Shown here piece after piece: positions 26,681 through 37,698 of a stretch of 64,000 bases of DNA. Position 1 is the stretch's first letter. Each line of letters starts with the position of its first letter. The DNA lies in contig JAQJVL010000280.1 in the NCBI GenBank assembly GCA_035578905.1, positions 310,001 to 374,000 on the forward strand. The letters run 5' to 3'. The position numbers and the translations under genes were made by a program. The DNA comes from Stictocephala bisonia. Taxonomy: Eukaryota > Arthropoda > Insecta > Hemiptera > Membracidae. The notes beneath the pieces are model-generated. The model saw only the letters and a list, made by a program, of their open reading frames with translations. It ran no database searches and was not told the origin of the DNA.

Positions 26681-28780
26681 CCATCCCCTGAAACATCTTC
26701 GTCATCACTATCTCAGTCGCTTAGCATAGCATTTTCTGGAGGCTCAAAGTAAATGTTTGTATCAAGAATGTTGTCATCTCTCTTAAATGAGCGTAGAGAT
26801 CTGCTCTAGTGTCAATCTATAAAAAATCTTATTTTTAAAATCACACCCCCAACATCTGTGTATACTGTCGAAAAATGTTGACACTGATTCAAGTCTTAAT
26901 ATGATTTTTATATATGGTACTAAAGTATAATTATATGAATGTTGATTTAGTGTATATTAGGGTTAATTAACTGATATTAGTTAATTAACTTTTTGTAAGA
27001 AAATGAGGTTGAATTACATTATAAAAGAATCAAATATGCTTGTCTAAGTAATACATCACACATGGAACAGTTCTACATAACCCCAAACACTACACATGGC
27101 TTTACTACAGCCACTGAAGGTCACCACTGCAGACAGGTGCATAAGGTGACAACCAAACAGAAAAAAATATCCCTTGCCAAAAACGTCAACTATGCTTTGA
27201 TGGAGGAACTGTTACAGTTGACGTCAAGGTTTGTTGACAGTGGGTTGAACTGGGTTAATTAGAAGAACTGTAAAGTAAAATAATATACATAGTTTTAAAT
27301 TGAGTGAAACATTATTGGCAGACAGTCAACAGACTTCCTGGAGTGTTGTCTCAGACAATTAGATTATCTTACTACAATTTTCATCAGAGTTAAAATTTCA
27401 TGTACATATTTAAAATCAGTAGAAAACATAACATCAATTACTTTTGATTAAGTTCAGTGTATTTGTTAATTCCCTGTCATTCTTGTGCACCACTGTCAAA
27501 GCATCAAAATTTGAGGGTTGTCTTCTTAGTAGCAATGATTATGAATTTAAAATAAAATTGTAAGTTGAATTTTTTAATGACGTATGAGGCAAGTAATTCA
27601 GAGTTGCTATGGAACAAATACAATGTGTGTATGAGATGTAAGTTAGCCATATGCTGTAACCACATAATCTTTTTAACTCTTATAAACCAGAGGTAGTATA
27701 TATAGTACAGTACTTAGACCTGAGCCGAAAGATGCCATTGACCACATAATGACCTGTGTTAACCACGCTTGCTATCTGTACAAGTCTTCACTGTCATCTT
27801 ATGTTGTATCGGTGGATATTAAATGTATGTGTATAGTCTAAAAGCTATCTTATACTCATGAAAAATGACTAAGATAAAGGTATTTAACACTAATAAAGAA
27901 AAATATGATTAGGGACAATACCAGTCTGAAAACTGTAGTAAAGAGACCTGCTAATTATAGGCTTAATTAAACACTATATATACTAGAGCGCACCCCTGCA
28001 TGTGTTCCGTACCAAACCAACTCTTGTGTCAGCATGGTCTTTGACCTCGTTTGTGTGGTTGGTAGTAATTCTTACTCTATTCCTCACCTTCGCCCTTTGT
28101 AGGGGAAAATAGTTTTTTTAAAGGGTTGTTTCTACCTTAGAAATGGAATTTCTCAAAATTATTTCTTGGTATGTCTATATGATACAAATTCTTAATTCCA
28201 TCGGGGGTTACATAGTTTTGGGTATCTTGTGTCAGTCAGCCAGTCAGTAATATTTCGCTTACATCTACGAGTATTTAAGATATCATAATAGAATTAATTC
28301 AACTGTTTTATATTGCCATAATGTTTTAAAAAACTACGATTAACTTTATTCATTTACCAGTTATTTTAAATCCCATAGCAAATGAATGAAGTTAATAGCT
28401 TTTATTAAAGCTATTAGAAGAATTAGAAGAATTTTCAGTTGAGTCGATAAAATTAAACATCATTATGGTAAATCTGTTACATTTCAAAAATACACTTACA
28501 ATTTGGTATATTAATTATAACATAAAGAAGTGTTTGGACAATTGATGAAATAATTTTGTTTTGAACTTCCAGTTGTCTTCAGCAAACCAGCTGTGTTTAT
28601 GCTATGATAAATATAGTTCTATTACTAACATAAATTAGTGTATCGTCTTAATAATGTAACGGACATTTTCAAATAAGAAGAAACCCAAGAAACTATGAAA
28701 AATAGTTGGAATCATCACAAAAAATACTTCAAACTAAAAGGTTTTCATTTTTACTTTCTTCCATATGCGTTAGCAAAAAG

Positions 28781-29110
28781 CAGTGGTTCTCAACCTGTGG
28801 GGCGCGCCCCCCTGGGGGGGGGGCGTGAGAGAATTTCAGGGGAGGCGTGAGGGTACAAAGAATAAAAATTAAAAAATATATATTTTGTTAAAAAACAAAA
28901 CTTTCAAAACCATTTAATAAACTTTCGTATTTAAATATATCTGGATTTTTATTTTGCATCCTAGCTTTTGCTAACGTAGAGTTAGCATCGTCAGTTTCAT
29001 AATTTCACTGTTCTAACTTGAACCAACCAATTATTGACTGGAGGGGAGGCGTGAGCTATCTTCAGTGTTCAAAGGGGGGGGTGCCAGTGCTAAAAGGTTG
29101 AGAACCGCTG
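28781..29110. mobile_element. hAT MITE with CAGTGGTTCTCAACC ends
   Basis: 330 bp with ends CAGTGGTTCTCAACCTGTGG and the complement of CAGCGGTTCTCAACCTTTTA. Flanking 8-mers GCAAAAAG and GCATAAAG differ at one position, consistent with an 8-bp hAT target duplication. The end sequence is the type known from Charlie/SPIN-like hAT elements. Runs of G near both ends; no coding region. Confidence 0.8.
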
Positions 29111-29269
29111 GCATAAAGTATTATGATTGTCCAAAAAAATGTTCTTACAATTTGTTTTAAAAATCCAATGTAGTTCAAAATCCAATGTCCAAATCCAAAA
29201 TCCAATGTTGTTCAAAAAATCCAATGAACCTAAAAAATGGGTTTTTAAAAAAAATTATTTTGGTGTTTG

Positions 29270-29850
29270 TACTTTTTGCTGGAAACCAAACAGACTAATA
29301 TATTTTTATGAAATTTGGTATGGAGGTGTATATAGCCAATATCTGCACAGTTTTTTTTTTCATTTTTAAAATTTTAGTTTTATGGGCAAAACACATACAA
29401 AAATATAATTTTCTCAAAAACGGCTGAAGATGTGAATTACAATTTAAAATATTTTATAAAAGACTGCATGTCCCTAACTTTAATAGTTTTTGAGTTATAA
29501 AATTTCTTGTGTACAAAAATATTTAAAAATGCATATTTTTAAGCTGTATTCTAACGATTTTGATTAAATTTTCAGTAAAGATGCAAATCACAGTTCAAAA
29601 TATTTTTATATATTTTATTTATTAGTTACCATTCCACTAAGTTAGGGCTGGAGGCCGAAGGCCGGAAAACAACTAATGTTGTTGAAGGTTGTTTACATAA
29701 AATCTGGCTATGTGATTGATTGAACAGCTCTCTCTGAAGATAGGTTTTTTCTATACTTTTACTTAAATAAAATAAGTGTTTCATCTGTACATACCTTAGA
29801 AATGTAATTAATTGAACATCTGTTTTTATTAAACAATCTGACATACAAAG
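29270..29850 (+). repeat. Dispersed repeat family, long copy
   Basis: Matches, in reverse orientation, 60990-61420, and shares its last 160 bp with 58755-58930 (+) and 58985-59150 (-). Shared landmarks include 'ggaaaccaaacagactaatat', 'tttgagttataaaatttctt', 'aaattttcagtaaagatg', 'gttaccattccactaagtt' and 'ttagaaatgtaatta'. No coding region or terminal structure identified, so the class is unknown. Confidence 0.65.
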
Positions 29851-31311
29851 AGAAATGGAGAAAATTTGTGCCAGTTACCTGGCACCATTTAATTATATCG
29901 TATTGCACAAAAAGAATACTAATGTAGTATATGCATAATGTCTGCCTTACTAGCCATAAAATAAAGTCCTAAAATTTAGATAGTTGTTTATTAAACCTTT
30001 TATATTGTACATATGAAGTATTATTAAGATATTACAAATAAGTAAGTGTAAGTAAGATTTTGACTTAATAAACACATTTTGATCGCCCTTAAAACCCAGA
30101 TAAAAACTTCTGCATGCAACTCGGCCTTAATAAAATGTTCGTTTCACTTCAAATTAGCTGGAGTGTGTACCAAAAGTACCACTTCAATAGAAGTCAGTGA
30201 CAGCCTGCCTAATACTCGGCATACACAAGACTGCATGACTCACTCACCTAACTGCGTGTTTAAAGTTGGATGTACCTGCAACGTGACTGGATAGATGCAG
30301 TACCTGCTAAAGAGATTACAGTGAGAAAAACTTATCTTGATTGGGCAATTAAATCATCAAAAATAGTGTACTATGATGATGTATTTCTCCAAAAAGCTTT
30401 TCGTAGCTAGCATTTACTATTTACTGGTTTTGAGGATGAGATAAACTAGTCAAAAGACAGGCTACAAGAAGTCTGTCTGGCCTAAGGTCTAAAAATACAA
30501 TGTGAACCCAAAGATTCAGAAGTTAAGTAACAATTACTTAAAGCAAGATCAAGAAAAGATGCAATATAACTTGTTGTTTTAGTGTTTAGAAATTTCCAAT
30601 TTAAAAAAATCACTTAACAAAATTAATACACCTTTTTTAGTTAATTTTTCTACCTGTAAATAAAACTTCCAAACTAGTGTTTTCAAAATACTCAAATATT
30701 TATTTAAAAATAGTTATCCAATCATTCAAAATAGTCTGTAAATACTTTTTATAGAAAACTGAAAAGTATATTTTATACAATAATTAAGATATGGTTCCAT
30801 GCGAAATTTATGATCATTTATCATTATGTGAAATTTTTAATTGATATGAAAACAAGCTAGCAACCTATAATTATTTTTATTCACTTATTATATTATTTAA
30901 TTCTACTTTTTAAATAGAGAGTCACCATTTTTCTGAAAATGAGTAATCATGAAAAAGTGTAATTTAGTAGTATTTAAAAACGACCATTGGTATTATACCA
31001 ACCCTGCTGTTTTATTAAATAAAGAATTAAAATATCTTTGTTAGGACTCTATTACACTTGTGTCTGGCAATATGTGTCTAGGTTGGTATAAAAAAGCATT
31101 ATTAAATGGGAGCATACTACACTGCACCCAGGTTGATACTAGACATCGGGCATTTTTGCTTATGAGACATACAATACCACTGTACACATTTATCTCCCTC
31201 ACTGTACATGTGTGGGTGGGTGGGAGGGCGTTACCACTGAATTTAAAATAACTATGTATTTTAATGTATGTAACTCTGTTATATATTAAATAAATACAGA
31301 ATACCACTGTA

Positions 31312-31313
<2 letters not shown>

Positions 31314-31381
<68 letters not shown>

Positions 31382-31403
31382 TGGGAATATATATATATAT
31401 TAT
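31314..31403. repeat. (AT)n microsatellite
   Basis: About 33 perfect AT dinucleotides to 31379, then a short interruption and a further AT run. Spurious Tyr-Ile frames arise from it. Confidence 0.95.
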
Positions 31404-32084
31404 AAGTACAGAATATATACAGAATACCACTGTACTGTATATAGGTGGGAGTTGGTAATATGCCCTGACCTTAGTTATTCTTTCACATTAACAAAGTGAC
31501 ATAACGGTAAATTAAAAAAATAATTATATGATTTTAAATCTTGAAACTGAATTTACTTTACATGAAAATAAATTTAGGCTCACAGGGTCCTGTATCTTTG
31601 AAAATTGTCATGAAATCTTAGTCAATTAATAACGTAATTGTCGGCACTGGTGACGCAGTGCTATAACCCTGCTACTTGGGGACAAAGTGTTTTGGAGAGT
31701 AGGTAATAGCCTTGATTATATACACCTACAATAGATAAACCATCTAATAGGAATATTTGTGGCAGTAATTTTGTTAGTTTGTGTGGCCCGCAACCACAGC
31801 TGTTTTAAACTGCATTACATTTACATGGAGCTACACTAGCGCTCCACAATGAACCACAAAAACAGCTGATATTTTGGGACTCAAAATTTAACATTGGATG
31901 AGAAATCTATTTGTGTATAAAATCAATGGTAATAGGTTCCATGCTTGTTCCTTTTAATACCGAGACAAAACGTCCACTCAGTGGTTGCCATCGACGTGGA
32001 CACTACTAGAGAAGTCTGGGGTGTCCATGTTGGATGTTAGTCAATGTTCAGATTTTGTTTAGGGAAAAGAACTGAGTATTAGAC

Positions 32085-32230
32085 TTGTCAGTTAGCTGAA
32101 AATCAGACTAACACTACATGGTTCGGATTCCACGTAAAGCTGTAGGTCCAATAGATGCCCTGCCTAATGGGCTATTAATAAGTAGTCCTTTCTGAGCTAA
32201 GTCAAACTCAGATGGTAACAATGACTACAC
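32085..32230 (+). repeat. Possible tRNA-derived SINE head
   Basis: GTTAGCTGAAAATC (32091-32104) resembles a pol III A box and GGTTCGGATTCC (32120-32131) a B box, with tRNA-like spacing. The downstream stretch contains a short self-complementary segment (gccctgcctaatgggc). No second copy in the window proves a repeat family, and the tRNA fold is not intact, so this is tentative. Confidence 0.3.
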
Positions 32231-33900
32231 TCGTTCATCTAAACTCATTTGCCCCTCACATTCGCATATATCTCTACGATCAGTGTCTTAGAAATGAATG
32301 AATCTTGTCATTTTTTACCTTTTCCTAATATTTGCCATTTATAATATTGTAAACAGTTAGACAAAATTCAGACAACTGCTGTAAAACACTTTCTTTTAAG
32401 TTAGATTAATAACCTTTGTACTTCACCATCCAAAAGTATGAAAGAATATGACATTTTATTTTTATTTCAATTATTAAAGAACATTTTCTGAAAACTTCCA
32501 TGTAAAAATGGTGGAAAAGTGTTTATAAATATTTTTATAAATTTATTACGAAAAGCTACATACCTACATATTTTCCCAGTTTTGACTTAGTTGCACCTAT
32601 ATAATATCACTATAGTAACATATTATGATAAACTGCACATGTGTTATTTTGTTGCCTGGCATTGGCAACAATGCATTATTACAAATAATTTTATTATTAC
32701 AACAAGTTATAATATTTGATAATAGCTACTTGCATAATACAGTTGTATTTTATAATTAAAACAAAATGTTTTATTTTTTCAAGTACGGGGACAGTCGTAG
32801 CTTCTCTTATATACCATATAAAACCTTCAAATTTGTAGGGAATGAGATGCTCTACAACCTGTAGTATGGGTTTATGAAAATATGACATACAAAAACTTAA
32901 ATATTAAGGAACTAAAAATTACAAATATTTATGAATAGAACATTTTTTTAAATTCATAATTTCAAAATATTAATGCTTATATGAAATTCTTTCCTACAAG
33001 TTGTAAATATATGTGTTACCTTCAAAATATAAAAACACAAACTTGATATCTAGTTTAGTATTTAAGTTGCAGTTGTCCGAAGAAAATGCAGTTATGAATG
33101 AAAATCAACCACTGTTAAGGGGATGAAAACAATAAGGAGTGGAAATACCCAACAAATTGTTTTATTACCTTCCTAAATACATATGATAAAGGAATATATA
33201 CATATATATATTTTTTAATATAGTAATTTATTTTAGAGTTCCCTCTTAAAGGTTATGACTACTTTTTGTCCGGTGTAATGCTTCTTCTCATTTTTGTTTT
33301 GCTTCAAATTATTTATGTTTTGAATTGTTCCCAAAACTCATCAAATTATGTTTTAGACATGCGGAAATTATTTTAAAAGCTTTTTGCACTCACACTGAGT
33401 ACGTTAAATAGTGTTTAATCTTTTTGTCTTCTTTCTTAAGATTGAATGTTGTAGGAATATTTACTTTTTTACTTTTTTTATCTACTAGCAAAACAAACAG
33501 AAGAAGCGTTTCACTTTTCGACAGCATTTTCTCACCTGGAATTTTCTCCTTACCTAATTTAGTTGTATATCCGAAGGTCTGAACCCATACAGCTTACAAC
33601 GGGGCATATGTTGCCTTCCATAAGTGTAATTTAAATAATTTATGGTCAAAAACATATATAAAGAACAGATGACAGTGTAAGACTTTTAATATAAAAATAT
33701 AGATAAATTAAATATTACTTAAGCTATTTCGTACATTAAATGGGTATATGCAGCATACTCAATTTTATATTGTCTAATCACTTAAATAATCACCAATGTC
33801 ATAATACATTTTTTCCAATAAAAACTGTTTTATTTTTTATTTATAAGACAATGAACAATTGTTTTTAAGCCATTGAACAAACTGTTAAAAATCTTTTTGC

Positions 33901-34229
33901 ATGTAAGATCCTTAAGATTAACAGTGAAACTTTGAAAGCCTTAGGGTTTGGTTTCTGAAAGTGAATGTTTTACAATATTCAAAAACATCTCTCTCAATCA
34001 GTTTTAAACTATATTTTAATGCTCATCAGAAAATTACTGTAAAATTAATTGCAAAATGTGTAATTTTGTATGTAAGATACTTAAGATTAACAGTGGAACT
34101 TTGAACGCCGTTTGGTTTGGTTTCTGAAAGTGAATGTTTTACAATATCCAAAAACATTGCTCTGTCAATCAGTTTAAAACTATATTTTAATGCTCATCAG
34201 AAAATTACTGTAAAATTAATTGCAAAAGG
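33901..34229. repeat. Two-copy tandem duplication of 169-170 bp
   Basis: A block starting ATGTAAGAT(C/A)CTTAAG at 33901 is repeated at 34070, with the whole unit (through 'gtaaaattaattgcaaaa') highly similar. Simple recent local duplication in the intron. Confidence 0.85.
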
Positions 34230-34823
34230 AGTAAGGACAGACAACCACAAAACTGTCTAAAAATATAAATATTATATAATTATTTGTTTTCCACATTGTG
34301 CCATTGCATTATCTGTGATATAACAGTATAGTGTATATATATTATTAAACGATATAACAACAAAAATTATTATATTTTCTACTTTAAAGTGACTTTCACA
34401 CATTTAATAAAAGGAATAGAAATAATATACATGTATAATACAGAAGAATTGCTATGATAGGAAGTACTGTCCTGCATCATGGTGTGCATTTTTGTAATTC
34501 TCTTCAAGCAACTACAAAATTAGAATAAATTTAAACCAAGGTGAAAAAATTTTAAAAGAATTTTTTGCTCTGCTCAATCGATTTATTCTGTTGCAGAGTA
34601 TGTACACTATCAATTCTAGTTAAATATTATTGTAATGAATTTATATGTAATATTAATTACAGTAAAACCTCACTATCTCACCTCCCAATAACTCAACAGA
34701 TTGGGTAACTTGACAGTCAACAGATGATAAGGTGCAAGTCTAGCTGGCTTTAGTTACGTGTATTTTGACTTTAGGATAGCCAAACAAGCCTAAACCCGGG
34801 TATTTCAGATTTCTTTGTAGATA

Positions 34824-35662
34824 CAGTACAGTGAAAACCCGATTGTCCGTCACCCTATTTTCCGCCAGGTTCTGTTATCCGTCAGTGTTTGGGTGCGTTG
34901 CGCCACGATATGACAGTTGCCGAATTACTTATCCGTCTGGAAGACAACAATTTCCCGCTCCAGCCGTCTAGCCCTCGTAAGCCTAATTCCAACGGCCTGT
35001 CATCCGTAAGGCCTCGTCTGCTGTCTACCAGATAACAGGTCGTTGGAACAGCTCGCCTGTGTATGCGTGACGTACGGACAGGTCGTCCGGGGCTGCCTGA
35101 ACAGATCCCGTACAACATGGAGAAAGAGGCGGCACTACAAAGTCCTGTGGTTGGAGATGAAGTTTTAAGCCGCAAAGCCTACACAGATCACGGCCCGTTG
35201 GAACGGTCATGTCTGATGATACACAGGCGACACGCTATGCGTGCACCGACATCCACGGACCTGTTGCAGATGTCTGCAAAAACACTGGCTGTGGGAACTG
35301 GGCTTTAATATATTACACTGTACTGCAGTTTAATTTTAAGAATATTGATAGTTGTTTTTTGTGCTCATTACATAATGTACAATCTTATGTTTTACATTAA
35401 AACCAGGCCTACTGTAATAAAAGCGTAATTGTGACCTGCAGTATATAGATTCTGTAACACGTCTTTTTTTCTAACTTTTCATTCTCATTTTGTTATTCAA
35501 TATGTACTATACAGCATTAAAATTTAATGTGCTTAAGCACTAATAATAATTTTCCAGCCAATATAAGTGTGAGTGGGTGAATTCTCTATAATCTGTCTAT
35601 TCTCTAATCTGTCACGGCTGCGGTCCCGACCCCTAACGGAAAATAAGGTTTCTATTGTACTG
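34824..35662. mobile_element. pogo/Tigger-like DNA transposon, non-autonomous
   Basis: Ends CAGTACAGTGAAAACCCGAT and the complement of CAGTACAATAGAAACCTTAT align without gaps over 26 bp and end in TCCG, typical of pogo/Tigger-like inverted repeats. TA precedes the left end (34822-34823); the right flank is AA, probably a mutated TA. The interior is noticeably more GC-rich than the surrounding intron. Overlapping frames at 34882-35308 on both strands show no recognised transposase motif. Confidence 0.6.
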
Positions 35663-36805
35663 AATACATGTAAGTTATAAATATATGTTGTAATTCAAAT
35701 CCAGCGAGCACTGAATAGAAATAGAGGGGCTACGTCTATCTACCTAGCATTACCGGCAGTGAAGCCAAATCCACCATCGAATGGTGGGTTAGACGCAAAA
35801 TCTGCAGCTAAAAACGGTAGAACTTTTTCATGCGGCCTAATTTAGAAGGTGATATTATTATATAAATGGTTTTGTAAGATGAATTTAGAACATTTTAGAG
35901 TTGTTATGATGATTTCTTGCAATTTAGGTTTTGGTCAATGTTTTAAAGAAATCAGAAATACATTTTGATATTTTTTATTAAATTATTTAAATTAATTTCC
36001 AAACATATGAGTCGGTACATACCTTGAAACAAACCTTGAAGGAATAGCACTTTCTTATTTTGTGACAATAATATATTTAAAGAATTATTTAATAATTAAG
36101 TAAGTCATTTATTTACGTTTAAATGTTTGTATGATGTAACTACATTATTAGTGCAAGAATATTTTTAGTTACGTTTGGAAAATATCCTGACCACCACATT
36201 TGTCTTAAGTGCTTGCTTATGTTTACAAAAGCTTGGCTTCCTGTTTTCTTTCAGCCTTCAGGACTTCTGAAATAGGTTTTTGTATACTTGTGTCAGCTAC
36301 TTGCTCAGTATTGTTTCCTTCCATCTTAAGATAGAATTTCATATAGATGTAAAAATCACTTTTACACTAAAGCTTATGATAGTTGGAGAGAAACCAGCCT
36401 TTACACCATCTGACAAATGTTCAACAGCTTGTTTTGCGAGTCAATTAACTCTAGTTCTAGTTTATGTAGACTGACTGCATGATATCTAACAAAACAATTG
36501 TTTTAAAATTAAAAATATTTGTTAGCTTTTGAAATGTCATTGTTAAAAGTTGTAGTGTTTTCTTAATTTGTAATGAGATTAAAATTTAAGAAAATTATAC
36601 GTTGTTTTAGTAAACAAATATATTTAAAAATTTATATTTTATTAAATTTCATGAGATTAAAAACTACTGCTAATTTTATATTTATTAATATACATTTAAA
36701 AATAAAATGTAAAAATATATCAAAAATAATAAACCATCATCTATATAAATTTTTTTTGTATTTCTACAAGTTGAAGTGTTATTGTATGGTGTTGTCTGTG
36801 GTTAG

Positions 36806-36876
36806 GTTGCTCGTAAGTTGGCTATGGTGGAGGCTGACTTGGAACGTGCAGAGGAGAGAGCAGAGGCGGGAGAATC
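36806..36876 (+). CDS. Tm1: Tropomyosin exon 5a (alternative, muscle-type)
   Basis: 71 nt, the canonical exon 5 length, entered in phase 0 after GAG of exon 4 and leaving two bases (TC) of a Ser codon. Encodes VARKLAMVEADLERAEERAE then AGES. 'AMVEADLERAEERAE' is the version in arthropod muscle tropomyosin, so this exon likely pairs with 4b. Acceptor gttgtctgtggttag; donor gtaagc. It lies 751 nt upstream of its alternative, 5b. Joint inclusion of 5a and 5b would add 71 nt and shift the frame, so the pair must be used one at a time. Confidence 0.97.
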
Positions 36877-37627
36877 GTAAGCTTAGTTGTTTACCATCTG
36901 TGTTCAGTTTGCAGCGATTGTCACCACTTAACTGCTGTGTACTTAGTCTGCTTGTCACTGTCTTGTTTAGTGTTATAGAAACAATTTCAGCTAAGAGACT
37001 GAAAGTTGTTGGTTTTTGACTTAGGAGCGTGGTTATGTTGCATGTTATATTTTGTTTTATGTTGTTTCAGTATGAACATTTATTGTAAGGTCCAAATTAT
37101 TACTTCACCAAGATTCTGCTGTACTGTTGCACTCATTCGGGAGTCTTGATCGAGAGTAGCAGGCCTCACTAACCTGTTGTTAGAATTTTGTATTTAAATA
37201 CACTTCTGAACAGCCAATTTTTAAGTATACAGAAATGTTGTGTATTGTAATTGTCAAAACTGTTGACTTTTGGAAATTGCCTTTAATAATTGAATACTGT
37301 CTTATTATTCACACAAAAATGTATTGTATAACTTATTTCAGAAGAATACTATAACACTGTTAATTTATGTAATTTCAAGTTATTTTATTTGCATGGATTT
37401 AGTATGGATTTTGGGAATGTTTAAAATTATTGAACAATTTTACTATGCACTCAAATTAATATTATTTCTTTCAGCATAACATTTACAAATTTACTTCAAA
37501 TATGTTTGTTTTATTAGTGTTTGGCTTGTTATTTCTGTGTTAATCTTTCCTCACAAAGCACACAATTGTACTCTAGATTAGTGTTGCGTGATTGTGCACT
37601 TAATGCATGGCTTTTGGTGTAACACAG
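36877..37627 (+). other. Tm1: Intron between alternative exons 5a and 5b
   Basis: 751 nt. No further exon or mobile element seen. It ends in cttttggtgtaacacag before exon 5b. Confidence 0.9.
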
Positions 37628-37698
37628 GTGGCTCGCAAGTTGGTGTTGATGGAACAGGACTTGGAGCGAGCAGAAGAGCGAGCTGAACACAGTGACTC
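37628..37698 (+). CDS. Tm1: Tropomyosin exon 5b (alternative, probably cytoplasmic-type)
   Basis: 71 nt, same phase as 5a. Encodes VARKLVLMEQDLERAEERAE then HSDS, differing from 5a at LVLMEQ versus LAMVEA and at the last few residues. The 'LVLMEQDLERAEERAE' form is the alternative exon 5 in arthropod tropomyosins used outside the main muscle isoform (from recall). Acceptor aacacag, donor gtaagt. This segment contributes to one of the actin-binding pseudo-repeats, so the swap is expected to tune actin affinity. Confidence 0.97.

Larger units (their letters stand above)
13294..36805 (+). other. Tm1: Giant intron between exon 4b and exon 5a
   Basis: 23.5 kb without any recognised exon. It contains a 306-bp MITE (16196-16501), a TIR element with a small exon-like frame (17039-17975), the 7.4-kb tandem array (19236-26680), a hAT MITE (28781-29110), a dispersed repeat (29270-29850), AT microsatellites (31314-31403), a tRNA-like SINE candidate (32085-32230), a tandem duplication (33901-34229) and a pogo-like element (34824-35662). 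In 13300-16190, 18000-19235, 26690-28780, 29860-31300, 32300-33900 and 35670-36800 I see nothing beyond AT-rich intron. A 129-codon minus-strand frame at 15047-15436 has no recognised similarity. Confidence 0.85.

Noticed and set aside
31041..31430. 129-codon minus-strand frame with a long Tyr-Ile run
   Set aside because: Produced by the (AT)n microsatellite; low complexity and no flanking similarity.
35063..35308. 81-codon frame in the GC-rich pogo-like element
   Set aside because: Open frames occur on both strands because of GC content; no transposase motif recognised.
36573..37019. 148-codon plus-strand open frame
   Set aside because: It is a read-through frame across exon 5a; upstream and downstream parts are AT-rich intron with no similarity. 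In this frame the exon 5a bases do not give the tropomyosin peptide.
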